NCBI RefSeq assembly: GCF_008367235.1
Contig: NZ_VTZS01000001.1
Location: forward strand, 1,510,047-1,574,046
DNA: 64,000 nt
Direction: 5' to 3'
Source of the DNA: Pareuzebyella sediminis
GTDB lineage: Bacteria > Bacteroidota > Bacteroidia > Flavobacteriales > Flavobacteriaceae
Numbering within the stretch: position 1 is the stretch's first letter; the number at the start of each line of letters is the position of its first letter. Under the pieces are notes generated by a model that was not told the origin of the DNA, made no database searches, and saw only the letters and a program-made list of their open reading frames with translations. A program made the position numbers and the translations under genes. This document shows positions 1 to 8,963 of the stretch, piece after piece.

Positions 1-219
1 TTTTTGAACCTTCCTGATCAACGGCTCCAGACCATTTTTTTTTATTTCAAGCATAGCGTTCAAAAGACTTCCGAGCTTTCCCTGGGGAAAGCCCTTTCGT
101 TTGAACCAAATGAGATAGGCCTCGGGAAGGTCGACCAAATACCGCCCCTTGAACTTCCCAAAAGGAATACGATAGTGCGCGAGTTCAATCAGTTTTTCTT
201 TGTCGGGATACAACTTCAT
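1..219 (-). CDS. DUF3820 family protein (3' end cut by window edge)
   Basis: The reverse strand reads openly from an ATG at 219 to the window edge, giving 73 codons without a stop. The peptide carries the DUF3820 signature: an IPFGKFKGR turn near residues 18-26, then a conserved Leu-Pro-Glu and a Trp-Phe-x-x-Lys-Gly-Phe-Pro segment, and a final Asn-Gly-Leu-Glu. Family members are about 70-75 residues, so the stop probably lies just outside. The molecular role is not established. The FGKxKG motif also occurs in the C-terminal domain of ExoX-type exonucleases, one of which is encoded at 24012-24788 here, so a nucleic-acid link is possible but is inference. It is divergent from the isomerase-like gene at 269. 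Confidence 0.8.
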   Translation of the reverse strand, partial: MKLYPDKEKLIELAHYRIPFGKFKGRYLVDLPEAYLIWFKRKGFPQGKLGSLLNAMLEIKKNGLEPLIRKVQK

Positions 220-268
220 ATTTTAAATCTAAATAAATTATCTTTAATGCTGGCAAAACGAAAACGAA

Positions 269-1132
269 ATGAAACGAAGAACTTTTATCGGTACCTCGGC
301 CGCTGCATCAGTGGGCTTGATGGCCTCGCAAACGACCCATGCTATGTCTAATACCCAGTCCTCTGAATTGAAAGGAAATATCAACCATAGCGTATGTAGG
401 TGGTGCTATAACAAAATTCCTATGGAAGACTTTTTGAAAAGTTTGAACGATTTGGGAATCAAGGCCATGGATCTTACAGGACCTGAAGATTGGCCCTTAA
501 TGAAGAAATACGGTATACACTCCTCTATGTGTTGGGGAGCAGGTTTTGGTATCGAAAAGGGTTGGAACGACCTTTCGCTGCATGAAGAATTGATTGAAGA
601 CTACACTCAAATGATACCCAAAGTCGCAGAAGCCGGTTATACCAATCTTATCTGTTTCAGTGGCAATAGAAATGGTATGGATGATACCGTTGGTTTGAAG
701 AACTGTGCGGAGGGGTTAAAAAAAATCATGCCGGTCGCCGAAAAACATGGAGTCATCGTACAAATGGAACTCTTGAACTCAAAGGTCAACCATCCCGACT
801 ATATGTGCGATAAAAGTGCTTGGGGGGTTGAACTCTGCCAACAGATAGATTCGGAGAATTTCAAGCTTTTATATGATATCTACCATATGCAGATCATGGA
901 AGGTGACATCATCAGGAACATTCAAGATTACCACCAGTATTTCGGCCATTATCATACGGGAGGCAATCCGGGAAGACATGAGATCAACGACTCCCAAGAA
1001 CTCTTTTATCCTGCCATTATGAAGGCCATTTTAGATACTGGGTTTACAGGGTATGTGGCGCAAGAATTCATCCCGACCTGGGAAGATCAAATTGCGGCAT
1101 TAAAAGAAGGGGTCACTATATGTGATGTGTAA
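269..1132 (+). CDS. Hydroxypyruvate isomerase-like TIM-barrel protein, Tat-exported
   Basis: This 287-residue protein belongs to the sugar phosphate isomerase/epimerase (xylose isomerase-like TIM barrel) superfamily and most resembles hydroxypyruvate isomerase (Hyi). The N-terminus MKRRTFIGTSAAASVGLM has a twin-arginine motif at residues 3-4 followed by a hydrophobic stretch, so export by the Tat pathway is likely. Candidate metal-binding or catalytic residues fit the family: Glu167 in QMELLN, Asp203 and His206 in YDIYHMQ, His229 in GHYHTGG and Glu266 in AQEF. The substrate cannot be read from sequence. Cytoplasmic Hyi interconverts hydroxypyruvate and tartronate semialdehyde, but a periplasmic location suggests a different sugar-type substrate. 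It stands alone, converging with the DUF922 gene. Confidence 0.85.
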   Translation: MKRRTFIGTSAAASVGLMASQTTHAMSNTQSSELKGNINHSVCRWCYNKIPMEDFLKSLNDLGIKAMDLTGPEDWPLMKKYGIHSSMCWGAGFGIEKGWNDLSLHEELIEDYTQMIPKVAEAGYTNLICFSGNRNGMDDTVGLKNCAEGLKKIMPVAEKHGVIVQMELLNSKVNHPDYMCDKSAWGVELCQQIDSENFKLLYDIYHMQIMEGDIIRNIQDYHQYFGHYHTGGNPGRHEINDSQELFYPAIMKAILDTGFTGYVAQEFIPTWEDQIAALKEGVTICDV

Positions 1133-1141
1133 CTATCTATT

Positions 1142-1696
1142 TCAGTTAACATTATAGCCGGAGTCGGTTTCCAAAAGTGCTTTCGCAATTCTTTTGTTCC
1201 ATTCATTTTGTTTTTCAGCGTTTCTTGAAAAATTGGTCTCGTGGTCATACTTGTTTTGAAAATAGCTAAGTTCTTTCAGCACCTCTTTATAGATGCTCCT
1301 CACCTCGGCTTTGACGTTTTTAGTGAATTTACTTTTGGACAATCGTTGACGCATTTTGCGGGCAAAAAATTCGGAAATATCAAAATGCAATTGCTCATGG
1401 CCAAGAATTGCCGAGTCGCAAAGTTCGGGTTGATACCATGATTTGTCGGGATAGAACTCGCAAGTAACCAAAAGATCCAGGTACCATTGCCCTTCTTTCT
1501 CGTATGAAGAAAACGAATAGCTAATACCACTGGCCGTAGTGGCCGCTGCCCATTCCGTCTTAAAGTGAGTTCCTTTAAAATCAGACCATTGCAATTTTCT
1601 ATCGGGACTCCATGGAATTGGTTCTTCCTGTGCCACTACACTAGTAACCACACAAAAAGAAAAGACAAGAGACCATAAATTACTTAAAGAACCCAA
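1142..1696 (-). CDS. Secreted DUF922 domain protein (HExxH metallopeptidase-like)
   Basis: The protein has 184 residues. A signal peptide covers roughly residues 1-22 and ends before Gln-Glu-Glu, and the DUF922 domain fills most of the rest. Residues 100-104 read HEQLH, an HExxH zinc-binding motif, so a metallopeptidase-type activity is possible, though none is established for the family. The only usable start is a TTG at 1696, because an in-frame stop lies shortly upstream and no ATG precedes the signal peptide. This start overlaps the end of the upstream OsmC gene by 13 bases, which suggests translational coupling. Confidence 0.8.
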   Translation of the reverse strand: MGSLSNLWSLVFSFCVVTSVVAQEEPIPWSPDRKLQWSDFKGTHFKTEWAAATTASGISYSFSSYEKEGQWYLDLLVTCEFYPDKSWYQPELCDSAILGHEQLHFDISEFFARKMRQRLSKSKFTKNVKAEVRSIYKEVLKELSYFQNKYDHETNFSRNAEKQNEWNKRIAKALLETDSGYNVN

Positions 1697-2091
1697 TGAA
1701 ACACTATTACTTTTTCAATATCAGGGTGAAGACTATAAAGAACGGGGCATGTCTTGGCCGTATGTTCTAATATTTTCCTGTCCTTGTCAGATATTCTAGC
1801 CGGCATGTGCAAGGTAGTCTCAATCTTAATTATTCTGCGAGGGTCTGATGCCATATACTTCGTCACCTCTACATCGGAATCTTTAAGGTCGATACCGAGA
1901 CCATTGGCCTTAATGCCCATAACCGTCAACATACAACTAGCCAAAGCTGTAGCTACCGTATCGGTCGGTGAAAAAGCCTGTCCGAAACCATGGTTATCTA
2001 TCGGAGCGTCGGTAATGAAGGTATTGCCCGAACTTCTATGCTCACATTCGGTGCGTAAATCTCCGGTATAGGTCACTTTTGATGTTATCAT
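1684..2091 (-). CDS. OsmC family peroxiredoxin-like protein
   Basis: OsmC/Ohr proteins are small dimeric enzymes that reduce organic hydroperoxides with a pair of cysteines. This 135-residue protein is of normal family length. It has the two conserved cysteines, Cys53 in the ALASCMLTVMG helix and Cys115 in AKTCPVL, and the family's central segment Phe-Ser-Pro-Thr-Asp. The sequence is closer to general OsmC (YhfA-like) proteins than to Ohr, so the physiological substrate is uncertain. It is the first gene of a likely two-gene unit with the DUF922 gene, whose start codon lies inside its last codons. Confidence 0.9.
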   Translation of the reverse strand: MITSKVTYTGDLRTECEHRSSGNTFITDAPIDNHGFGQAFSPTDTVATALASCMLTVMGIKANGLGIDLKDSDVEVTKYMASDPRRIIKIETTLHMPARISDKDRKILEHTAKTCPVLYSLHPDIEKVIVFHWVL

Positions 2092-2158
2092 TTCTTTCGG
2101 ATTAAAAAATGTGTGTAATACTTGGTTAGTTCACCCGCTCGTTGACCAGCGAACTTAC

Positions 2159-4336
2159 TTATTCAAGTTGATTGACTTGTAAATCTTCAAATGATAATAT
2201 ATAAGAAGCCTGATTGAAATAACCCGAATCATCTCTCTCATAATTAAATTTATTTCCGGTGTATTCGGTTTCGCCGATAAACCTAGATACTTCTTGCAGG
2301 TCATTCTTATAGGCCAACTTTAATAAAAGGTCGTAAGCAATATCAAAGCCTCTAACGGCGTATCGATCCGGAGCGCTACCGAACCGTTTTTCATAACGAC
2401 GTGCAAAACCATTATCGCTAGGCATACGGTACACGGACGGATAGGTGAACTGGAGATTCGATAAATGTACATTCGAAACGACGTCTTTTTCGAAAGCCGT
2501 ATTCTTGTTGGTAGTAATCATTCTTAATTTCACCTTTTCCCGCTCGGGTTTTTCTATATCGAGCAGGGCATTATGAAACGAATTCAGAATAGAACTCACA
2601 CTAGATACCAACGTGAAATTCTTGGTTTCAACAAAAACCCAGTTCTCTACTTCGTCGGACAACAATGACCTTAATTTCTCTATATCGATACCAATATTTT
2701 TCTCTTCCTCTTGTACTTCAGTAATCTTAGCCATAGGGAATTGAGCCAAAATGTCATTACGTACTGAAGCATGTGCAGAGTCGGCAATAATGATTACATT
2801 CTGATCCAAGTACTTCTTTTTCATATATTCCAACAAATGCTTGCGAAGCAATCCTTCCGAAGTATAGGTAAAGTAAACATTCGATAGGCTCAAATCACTT
2901 TCAACCGGAATCGGCTCTATGATAGGCACCTGGTTTCCCTTGGCACGCAGGGCGGTTTCCTTTAAGGAAGCAAGATCCAACGGCCCGATAATTGCACTAT
3001 ACGTGCCTAAATTCTCACTTTGCAAAATTTCCTTCGTCCTTGACAGGTTCAATTGGTTATCAAAGGTTTTCACGTCAACGGAAACTCCAAGGTCAGCTAT
3101 GGAATCAAGCGCTATCAATGCTCCGGAATAGAGGCCCAGGCTATATTTCAAATCATTTCTTTTATCAATGATATTGGCTACTTCCGCTTTATCGCTTAGA
3201 TCAAGTTTATCCAATCGGAAGGGCAGAAGAAACATGAGCTTTGGCCTATTGGAAAAAGTAATACTGTCTTTCAGATTTATCTTATCAAGTACTAAAGCGT
3301 TACGGACCTCAAAATCACCATCTTGATCTTTTGGTAATTTCAAGACCATACCTGCTTTCAATCCATCACGCACCTCCGGATTTAGAGCGACCAAATCTTC
3401 GTACGAAAGACCCAACTTTCGGGTCAGTGAAAAAATGGTCTGTTTCGGTTTCACCTCATAAAAATTAAAATTGTCGGTATTTACCTCGCCGACATCGAGC
3501 TTTGTTTGCGGAATACGAATGACCATGCCCTCTTTCAATCCTCCTCGTTCGGTAATCTCCGGATTTAAACGAACAATTTCATCAGGCTCTACCCCGAACT
3601 TTTGTTTCAACTGAAAAAAGTTCATTTTCGGAGGAACGGTATAAGACATGTAAAGCTCGGTTTCTTGATCTTCAACCGTGCTTCCCGGTAATTTGGGCAT
3701 TTTTAATTCTTCGCCTACGGCCAAATACTCACTCGTCTCCGATAACTTCGGATTCAGGGCCAGCATGCTATCTATAGTGATACCATATTTATGGGCGATA
3801 CTCCACCTGGTTTCCTTCGGAGCTACGGTGTAGGTTTCGAAATCCTCTTCGTTCAAGGCAGATTCACCACCCCTTGTTCTCCTGTACTGGGGAATTTTCA
3901 GAGTCATCCTTCGGTCTAATTGTGAAGAGTAGAGTTCAGGATTATATTTCTTAATGTCATCTTCCGAAATGCCAAACCGCCGCGCAATACCATATAAGGT
4001 TTCCTTCTTCCTCACGCGATGCGAGGTAAAACTGATCGGTTCGCCCTCAGTTTGCCCCCTTGTGTTCGAGGTAGGCGCTTTGGTTCCGGTAGTAGATCTG
4101 GAAGGGGCCGATGTCTTTGGCAGCACCAAAATAGTATTAGGCCGTAGCGCTACGCCCTTTTTGATCTCCCTATTAAGCTGGTACACGTCATAAGGCGTGG
4201 TGTTGTACTTCTTTGCGATACTCTCCACCGTTTCGCCACGTTGTACAGCGTGTGTGGTAAATTTTTGTGCTTTACAACTTGACATGGAAACCAATAACCC
4301 AATCAAAGTCAAGGTATATTTTAAAAATCTTCTCAT
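2159..4336 (-). CDS. Lipoprotein with five LysM domains and a PBP1-like domain
   Basis: The protein has about 725 residues and starts with a lipoprotein signal whose lipobox ends at Cys21 (MSSC), so it should sit in a membrane facing the periplasm. Five LysM peptidoglycan-binding repeats follow at about residues 28-74, 106-149, 168-214, 231-277 and 292-336. Residues from about 366 to the end resemble type 1 periplasmic-binding (amino-acid ABC substrate) folds. This domain order is common in Bacteroidota, but its function is not defined; a role in cell-wall sensing or synthase activation is inference. I chose the ATG at 4336, two bases after the guaA stop, because GGGAG lies just upstream. An in-frame ATG at 4348 would overlap guaA. 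Confidence 0.88.
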   Translation of the reverse strand: MRRFLKYTLTLIGLLVSMSSCKAQKFTTHAVQRGETVESIAKKYNTTPYDVYQLNREIKKGVALRPNTILVLPKTSAPSRSTTGTKAPTSNTRGQTEGEPISFTSHRVRKKETLYGIARRFGISEDDIKKYNPELYSSQLDRRMTLKIPQYRRTRGGESALNEEDFETYTVAPKETRWSIAHKYGITIDSMLALNPKLSETSEYLAVGEELKMPKLPGSTVEDQETELYMSYTVPPKMNFFQLKQKFGVEPDEIVRLNPEITERGGLKEGMVIRIPQTKLDVGEVNTDNFNFYEVKPKQTIFSLTRKLGLSYEDLVALNPEVRDGLKAGMVLKLPKDQDGDFEVRNALVLDKINLKDSITFSNRPKLMFLLPFRLDKLDLSDKAEVANIIDKRNDLKYSLGLYSGALIALDSIADLGVSVDVKTFDNQLNLSRTKEILQSENLGTYSAIIGPLDLASLKETALRAKGNQVPIIEPIPVESDLSLSNVYFTYTSEGLLRKHLLEYMKKKYLDQNVIIIADSAHASVRNDILAQFPMAKITEVQEEEKNIGIDIEKLRSLLSDEVENWVFVETKNFTLVSSVSSILNSFHNALLDIEKPEREKVKLRMITTNKNTAFEKDVVSNVHLSNLQFTYPSVYRMPSDNGFARRYEKRFGSAPDRYAVRGFDIAYDLLLKLAYKNDLQEVSRFIGETEYTGNKFNYERDDSGYFNQASYILSFEDLQVNQLE

Positions 4337-4338
4337 TA

Positions 4339-5871
4339 TTACTCCCATTCTATAGTTGCCGGGGGTTTGGAACTTATGTCATAGACCACCCTGTTGACAC
4401 CCGGTACTTTATTGATAATGTCGTTCGATGTTTTCTGTAAAAATTCGTAAGGTAAATTCACCCAATCTGCCGTCATACCATCGGTACTTTCCACGGCACG
4501 TAAAGCTACACATTTTTCATAAGTACGTTCATCACCCATAACTCCTACGCTATTTACGGGCAAAAGCATCGCTCCGGCCTGCCAAACTTCATCATAAAGC
4601 CCCCAATCTTTTAAACCCTTTATGAAAATGTGGTCTACCTCTTGCAAAATAGCCACCTTTTCAGGGGTAATATCGCCCAGTATACGAATGGCCAGGCCAG
4701 GGCCCGGAAAGGGGTGTCGCCCCAACCGTTCGTCACCAATAGCCATACTTTTACCTACCCTTCGCACCTCATCTTTAAAAAGCATTTTAAGTGGTTCGAC
4801 CACTTTAAGTTTCATAAAGTCGGGCAATCCGCCCACATTATGATGGCTTTTAATGGTAGCCGACGGTCCGCCTGTTGCAGAAACGGATTCGATAACATCG
4901 GGATAAATCGTACCCTGCGCCAACCACTTGGCATCTTCGACAGTATGTGCCTCATCATCGAACACTTCGATAAATACCCGACCAATTATTTTACGTTTCT
5001 TTTCAGGGTCACTTTCTCCTTTTAGAGCATCCAAAAAGCGTGCCGAAGCATCCACGCCTTTCACGTTAAGCCCCATGTGTTCATATTGATCGAGCACGTC
5101 CTGAAACTCATTTTTTCTGAGCAGACCGTTATTGACAAAAATACAATGCAGGTGCTTTCCTATAGCTTTATGCAAAAGTACCGCAGCAACCGTTGAATCG
5201 ACACCGCCAGATAGCCCGAGAATCACCTTATCGTTGCCAATTTTCCTTTTGAGCTCGGCTACGGTTATATCGACGAATGCATCCGGGGTCCATGTTTGTT
5301 CGAGACCGGCTATATCTACCAAAAAGTTTTCCAATAACTTTTTACCATCGACCGTATGGTACACCTCAGGATGAAATTGAATGGCATAAGTGTCCTCATT
5401 TTCAATTTTATAGGCAGCATGTTGCACATCATGCGTACTCGCCAATACCACCGCATTTTCGGGCAACTTCTGAATGGTATCGCTATGGCTCATCCATACT
5501 TGGCTCCCCTCGGCAATGCCCAAGAAAAAAGGTTCCTCTTCCCTAATATAAGAAAGCTTGGCTCGACCATATTCCCTAGTATTCGACGGGGCAACGTTGC
5601 CCCCGTTAAAATGGGCAAGATATTGAGCACCGTAACAAACGGCCAACAACGGCTTTTTACCTTTGATCTCAGATAAATCAGGATGTGGGGCGTCGTCCGA
5701 CCTGACAGAAAAAGGAGACCCCGAAAGAATGACCGCTTTATAACTTGAAAGGTCTTCGGGAAGTTTATTATAAGGTTTAATTTCACAGAAAATATTCAGC
5801 TCGCGCACCCGTCTGGCAATAAGTTGTGTGTATTGCGAACCGAAATCTAGAATAAGGACGTTGTTTTGCAT
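4339..5871 (-). CDS. guaA: GMP synthase (glutamine-hydrolysing)
   Basis: GuaA converts XMP, ATP and glutamine to GMP in the last step of guanine nucleotide synthesis. The 510-residue protein has the N-terminal class I glutamine amidotransferase domain with nucleophile Cys79 in LLAVCYGAQ and the His-Pro-Glu of the triad. The ATP pyrophosphatase domain follows with the P-loop [10 protein letters not shown], and the C-terminal dimerisation domain ends in the typical Ile-Glu-Trp-Glu. The ATG at 5871 is preferred to an in-frame TTG at 5877 because the family starts there. The LysM lipoprotein gene follows at two bases, so the two are probably cotranscribed. A TATTTTTG box lies only three bases before the start codon. 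Confidence 0.98.
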   Translation of the reverse strand: MQNNVLILDFGSQYTQLIARRVRELNIFCEIKPYNKLPEDLSSYKAVILSGSPFSVRSDDAPHPDLSEIKGKKPLLAVCYGAQYLAHFNGGNVAPSNTREYGRAKLSYIREEEPFFLGIAEGSQVWMSHSDTIQKLPENAVVLASTHDVQHAAYKIENEDTYAIQFHPEVYHTVDGKKLLENFLVDIAGLEQTWTPDAFVDITVAELKRKIGNDKVILGLSGGVDSTVAAVLLHKAIGKHLHCIFVNNGLLRKNEFQDVLDQYEHMGLNVKGVDASARFLDALKGESDPEKKRKIIGRVFIEVFDDEAHTVEDAKWLAQGTIYPDVIESVSATGGPSATIKSHHNVGGLPDFMKLKVVEPLKMLFKDEVRRVGKSMAIGDERLGRHPFPGPGLAIRILGDITPEKVAILQEVDHIFIKGLKDWGLYDEVWQAGAMLLPVNSVGVMGDERTYEKCVALRAVESTDGMTADWVNLPYEFLQKTSNDIINKVPGVNRVVYDISSKPPATIEWE

Positions 5872-6267
5872 GGGCAAAAATAGGAAATTCCCAATTTAAG
5901 GAAAGACTCTTATTGGATATTTATAATTGGGTTTTTAACATTTTTTGGAATATGTAATAGAAGACCAAAAAATAGAATAATAACAAGCAACAAAAGCGAT
6001 CATTCCACCGATTCGATAATTCTACCAAAAAATAAAAATAAAATATTTTCTCCGCTTTACCTCTTGAAATAGCGACCTAAAATTCTTGAAAAACTCCATT
6101 ACAAACGTTAAAAAGGAAAATATAAAATACTGTAATTAAGACTTTATATAAATTATATTATATGTCTGGAAATTAATTTTTTAAATCAATTCCTACAAAT
6201 ATAAAAATGGATGTAAAAGTGCTTTTGTCCCTAATAAAGTCTCGCAAAATCGCGGTCTATTATAAAC

Positions 6268-6441
6268 ATGAAAAATAAGGAGGTTTTGCAGCGCTTACTG
6301 CAACAAATAATTACTCTGACGAACATGACCGATATTGTCCAACCCATGCGATTATTCCCTTGTAGTATGGTTTTTGACTACACTTTTTCAGTTTTATCTA
6401 TACCCCCCAATCAAAACGCATTCCATTTTTATGCTAACTAG
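6268..6441 (+). other. Possible small ORF (57 codons), unrecognised
   Basis: An ATG at 6268 opens 57 codons ending in TAG. The start overlaps the end of a 23-codon ORF that begins at 6206-6210 with Met-Asp-Val-Lys, an arrangement that could mean coupling but may be chance. The first part (MKNKEVLQRLLQQIITLTN) is helix-like, while the remainder is low in charge and unlike any family I know. No ribosome-binding site or clear promoter is visible. It is listed because it is the longest ORF in a very long gap, but it may be noise or the remains of a dead gene. Confidence 0.15.
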
Positions 6442-6593
6442 CCGGGAGGAAAAAGAGAATGATGGGCTCGATATCTTTGGAGGGTTGCGGTAGTAATAAT
6501 CGCTCGGTTCGGAACCAGTAACGGGAAGGTTCGGAGTCACTAAAAAATCATAGAAAAATTCGGAATAGTTCAACGTTCCAAAAAAAGAGACAT

Positions 6594-6681
6594 AAAAAAA
6601 CCCGGGTTACCACACCCGGGCTTCACATCAAAATCAAAAAACCAACCTAAACACATGAACTCTTTAAAAAATTCTTTTCAT
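6594..6681 (-). ncRNA. Orphan terminator element A (candidate small RNA or leader)
   Basis: Read on the minus strand, an intrinsic terminator is formed by CCCGGGT and ACCCGGG arms (6601-6607 and 6614-6620, loop of six) followed by seven U (6594-6600). In front of it lie, in order, CTATGA with a short start-like ATG (6679-6681), an A/G-rich run, a T-run, TCATGT and GGTTGGTT. The same blocks occur in the same order in front of the terminator at 39201-39232. No gene on this strand ends here: the neighbours are guaA 720 bases downstream and a plus-strand gene upstream. A short RNA ending at this site is inferred. Promoter and 5' end are unknown. Confidence 0.4.
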
Positions 6682-6768
6682 AGCGATTTTGATATATAAC
6701 AACAGCCTTTGAAAATACCCTACCCGAAATCCCTATTTTTTTTCTAATTTTAATAAAAAGCAGGAAAG

Positions 6769-7314
6769 ATGACCGAAATATTCTGGGCTGAATTGAAAGA
6801 AAAGTTGCAAAGCATGCCCACCGAAAAAGACCATCCTTTTCGGTACGCCACCTTGGGTACCGTTGGCCTAGAAACCATGCCTCGACTTCGAACCATAGTG
6901 ATACGAGAGGTTTCGAAAGACCTCACGCTGACGTTTTATACCGATAAGCGTTCCAAAAAAATCATGCACATCAAAGAAAACAATAGGGTAAGTTTATTGT
7001 TTTACGATCATAAAAACCTACTTCAGCTTAAGGTAGAAGGCATAGCAAATATAGTTAGTGACGAAGCCCTTTTACGGGAGTACTGGAAAAACATACACCC
7101 AAAGAGCCAAAAAGACTATACCACCCGCTCCGCTCCGGGAAGCGATATTTCGAATCCGGACAACGTTGAATATTTACAGGAAGGGAACCATTTCTGCATG
7201 GTTCGTGTGGTACCTTATAAAATCGAGTACCTCAAACTGAAGCGCCCTAATCATTTGCGCATCAGCTTTTCGAGAGAGGAAGGAGATTGGTACGGGGAAT
7301 TCCTTGTGCCTTGA
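6769..7314 (+). CDS. Pyridoxamine 5'-phosphate oxidase family (FMN-binding) protein
   Basis: This 181-residue protein has the split-barrel flavin-binding fold of the PNPOx-like family. The N-terminal half shows the family pattern: a TLGTVG strand, Pro-x-x-Arg-Thr-Ile-Val-Ile-Arg, a Thr-Asp-x-Arg-Ser-x-Lys phosphate-contacting segment, and the hydrophobic strand VSLLFYD. It is shorter than true PdxH and lacks the typical PdxH C-terminal dimerisation signature, so it may act on another substrate or serve as a flavin or haem binder. It is a single gene converging with bshC, with no clear terminator between them. Confidence 0.85.
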   Translation: MTEIFWAELKEKLQSMPTEKDHPFRYATLGTVGLETMPRLRTIVIREVSKDLTLTFYTDKRSKKIMHIKENNRVSLLFYDHKNLLQLKVEGIANIVSDEALLREYWKNIHPKSQKDYTTRSAPGSDISNPDNVEYLQEGNHFCMVRVVPYKIEYLKLKRPNHLRISFSREEGDWYGEFLVP

Positions 7315-7355
7315 GCACCTTACGACATAAAACCTCAAACTATTAAGTAATACGA

Positions 7356-8963
7356 TCAGTATTGTAGAATCAAAAATTCGAGCTGTAAAGGGTTAAGGCT
7401 CTCCTTTAAAAAGGGTATCAGCTGGCTGCCGAGCTCTAGGTACAGTTCCGAAAAATTGACGTTACGCTCCTGTAACGAACGGTCGGGGAAAAGTTCTTCC
7501 TGAATTTCGGTCATACGGCCTACGTGATCTTCCAATTTTCGCTTTTGAGCTTTAAGCAGTCGTTTTTCGAGCTTGTCAAGGCCTTTTTTTTGCTTAACCT
7601 CTTGCGCCTTTACCGCTCCTAAAAATGATTTGTCAGTTTGCTCGGCCAGCTTGTAAAGGGCTTCGAACTGCTCCTCCAACAAACGTTTCTGGGGTGAAAA
7701 ATCAATATCAATGTTAGAAATTTCTCGTATTTTCTTGTTAATAAAACGACTGCGCTTCATAAAAAGATCGGAAACACCAAGGTCGAGCTTTTTTAACTTT
7801 TTCTGCTGTTTTTCGCTGATGACCAATACGGAATTACGTAAAAGCAACACGGGAAATGGCACTTGCATCGCCTCGAACATCGATTTCAGTTCAAGCCAAT
7901 AGGCCAGCTCTCCTCCTCCCCCTATGTAGCACAAATTAGGAAGAATTACTTCTTGGTAAAGCGGTCGTGCGATAACATTGGGCGAAAAACGTTCTGGAAA
8001 ATCCTTAAGCTCCTTTAGCAATTCTTCCTTTGAAAATACGATCTGGGTATCCAATACAAAATAAGAGCCCTCTTTCTCTACAATGCGTTCCCGCAAGCCA
8101 TCCTTCAGATAAAAATAATTGATTTCTCGAGGATTGACTTGTATCCCGTAGTCTTTTGAGAGTCCTTCCATTTCGGTAATGGTTTCCGAAACCTTTTCGA
8201 ACGCCGTTCCTTCAATAATATCTTTTTCGGCGTACGGGCGCAACAAACTTTTTAATCGTTTGTCATCGCCATCGACGATGACCAGGCCATAGGCTCCGAA
8301 AAGGGCATTGGCCAAATAGCGGGTAGCCCCGGCCAATGTTTCATGCTTGAGGTAGGCATCGTGAAACAGTTTTTTCAGTTCCTCGGCATTATTCGAAGTC
8401 CCCAACTGATCGGCAAAGGCCTCAAAAACCTCATCGAGACCTTTCGTTTTCAAATGCCCCACCGCCCCACTTGGCCGATTTTCCGGACTCCATTGTATTT
8501 TCTTTCCCTTAAAATTGAAATAGTTGATTTCGTCAAAATCATGGTCTTCTGTTGCCATCCAATAGATAGGTACAAAATTGTATTTCGGGTAGGCCGTTTT
8601 AAGGGCTTCGGTAAGGTTTATCGTTGAAATAATCTTGTACAAAAAGTACAGAGGCCCCGTAAAAAGATTCAACTGATGACCAGTAACCACCGTGAAGGTA
8701 ATAGGCTCCTTTAGCTTTTTAAGATGCGTTTTGGTCAAATCGGTAATGGAAAGCTTCGTATATTGATCTTGAAGTGCCTCGTAGAGTACCTCACGATGTT
8801 CCTCTGGAAAGTGCTTGGCCTTACGCGCTATCTGCACCCCGAAATTATCAAGGTTCGGAAACTCCCCATAAAATGGCTTTAAGTCCTTGCTTTCCGCGAT
8901 ATAATCACAGATAAGCTTGGAAAAATAGTCGGTTTGGTCAAAAGGTATGCAGTCGGTATCCAT
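7356..8963 (-). CDS. bshC: Bacillithiol biosynthesis cysteine-adding enzyme BshC
   Basis: BshC adds cysteine to glucosaminyl-malate in the last step of bacillithiol synthesis, giving the main low-molecular-weight thiol of many Firmicutes and Bacteroidota. The 535-residue product matches family length. It shows the N-terminal Rossmann-like core with VVTGHQLNLFTGPLYFLYK, the motif WMATEDHDFDE, and the long coiled-coil arm in the C-terminal third (rich in Lys, Leu and Glu, about residues 410-480). The ATG at 8963 is preferred to the in-frame TTG at 8999 because Met-Asp-Thr-Asp-Cys-Ile-Pro-Phe is the usual start. The other bacillithiol genes bshA and bshB are not in this window. Confidence 0.95.
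   Translation of the reverse strand: MDTDCIPFDQTDYFSKLICDYIAESKDLKPFYGEFPNLDNFGVQIARKAKHFPEEHREVLYEALQDQYTKLSITDLTKTHLKKLKEPITFTVVTGHQLNLFTGPLYFLYKIISTINLTEALKTAYPKYNFVPIYWMATEDHDFDEINYFNFKGKKIQWSPENRPSGAVGHLKTKGLDEVFEAFADQLGTSNNAEELKKLFHDAYLKHETLAGATRYLANALFGAYGLVIVDGDDKRLKSLLRPYAEKDIIEGTAFEKVSETITEMEGLSKDYGIQVNPREINYFYLKDGLRERIVEKEGSYFVLDTQIVFSKEELLKELKDFPERFSPNVIARPLYQEVILPNLCYIGGGGELAYWLELKSMFEAMQVPFPVLLLRNSVLVISEKQQKKLKKLDLGVSDLFMKRSRFINKKIREISNIDIDFSPQKRLLEEQFEALYKLAEQTDKSFLGAVKAQEVKQKKGLDKLEKRLLKAQKRKLEDHVGRMTEIQEELFPDRSLQERNVNFSELYLELGSQLIPFLKESLNPLQLEFLILQY

Larger units (their letters stand above)
5872..6768. other. Long AT-rich intergenic region
   Basis: Almost 900 bases lie between guaA and the flavin-binding protein with no convincing long gene. 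About 5920-6200 is very AT-rich and holds no recognisable gene. A 57-codon plus-strand ORF lies at 6268-6441. At 6594-6681 a minus-strand element ends in a strong intrinsic terminator with no gene in front of it. I see no tRNA fold, no transposon ends and no long repeats. The size and composition are unusual for this otherwise compact segment and could reflect a lost gene or an unannotated RNA. Confidence 0.6.

Noticed and set aside
4..351. Plus-strand ORF of 115 codons at the window start
   Set aside because: It lies opposite the DUF3820 reading frame and the start of the isomerase gene; no protein-like features.
5920..6200. Very AT-rich stretch considered as a replication origin or genomic island border
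   Set aside because: No DnaA-box cluster, dnaA or dnaN gene, tRNA, integrase or direct-repeat ends were seen.
6599..6656. Short minus-strand ORF (28 codons) from the ATG at 6656 through terminator A
   Set aside because: It runs through the terminator stem and has no coding character; the terminator is the better explanation.
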